Assembly (NCBI RefSeq): GCF_002015035.1
Contig: NZ_MUXY01000017.1
Coordinates: 3,464 to 67,463 of the forward strand
Direction: 5' to 3'
Length of the DNA: 64,000 nt
Origin: Haemophilus parahaemolyticus
Lineage (GTDB): Bacteria; Pseudomonadota; Gammaproteobacteria; Enterobacterales; Pasteurellaceae
Positions within the stretch are counted from its first letter, which is position 1, and the number at the start of each line of letters is the position of its first letter. Under the pieces are notes generated by a model. That model was not told the DNA's origin. It ran no database searches and saw nothing but the letters and a program-made list of their open reading frames with translations. This document shows positions 63,993 through 64,000 of this stretch, in pieces. The position numbers and the translations under genes were made by a program.

Positions 63993-64000
63993 CTCAACCG

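Overview
This window looks like a chromosomal segment of a gammaproteobacterium of the family Pasteurellaceae, from the branch that includes Actinobacillus and Mannheimia. Three things point there: AT-rich coding sequence, many copies of the 9-bp DNA-uptake core ACAAGCGGT (about 18 found by eye), and typical family loci (isc operon with an extra gene, nrfABCD, one-domain SurA, OmpP1, trimeric autotransporter, glycogen operon). Species cannot be fixed from the sequence alone.

Layout. 1-0.7 kb: end of an unrecognised gene and a tubulin/FtsZ-like reading frame broken by an amber stop. 0.7-6.0 kb (minus strand): leuCD, lpxK and ilvGM, with ilvG carrying a one-base frameshift. 6.3-10.2 kb (plus): nrfABCD, formate-dependent nitrite reduction, behind FNR- and NarP-like sites. 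10.4-12.0 kb: pyrG. 12.1-15.3 kb (minus): trpEGD behind a TrpR operator; then ogt and ompP1. 17.8-24.1 kb (plus): a complete isc iron-sulphur operon, iscR-S-U-A-hscB-(DUF2625)-hscA-fdx-iscX, behind an IscR site; then a tRNA-Ile(CAT). 24.5-33.4 kb (minus): pgeF, ridA, rsmA, surA, hldE, der, plsB. 33.6-39.3 kb (plus): lexA, mutH, nagZ, rlmC, eno and a small DUF2251-like gene. 39.7-49.5 kb: a giant trimeric autotransporter adhesin, now split by a frameshift. 49.7-52.2 kb: uraA, a family 2 glycosyltransferase and a small YceK-like lipoprotein. 52.2-55.2 kb (minus): pntAB; then trmJ (plus). 56.3-63.9 kb (minus): glgX-C-A-P, glycogen metabolism, with glgB presumably beyond the right edge.

Most of the window is core metabolism and housekeeping. 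The unusual parts are the two broken genes (ilvG and the adhesin, both with exact lesions visible), the split FtsZ-like frame at the left edge, a palindrome upstream of the adhesin, several families of palindromic intergenic repeats, inverted uptake-sequence pairs used as terminators, and a cluster of Haemophilus-influenzae-type uptake sequences in the glycogen region of a genome otherwise carrying the Actinobacillus type. I saw no CRISPR array, insertion sequence, prophage or rRNA operon, and no clear new defence or biosynthetic system.
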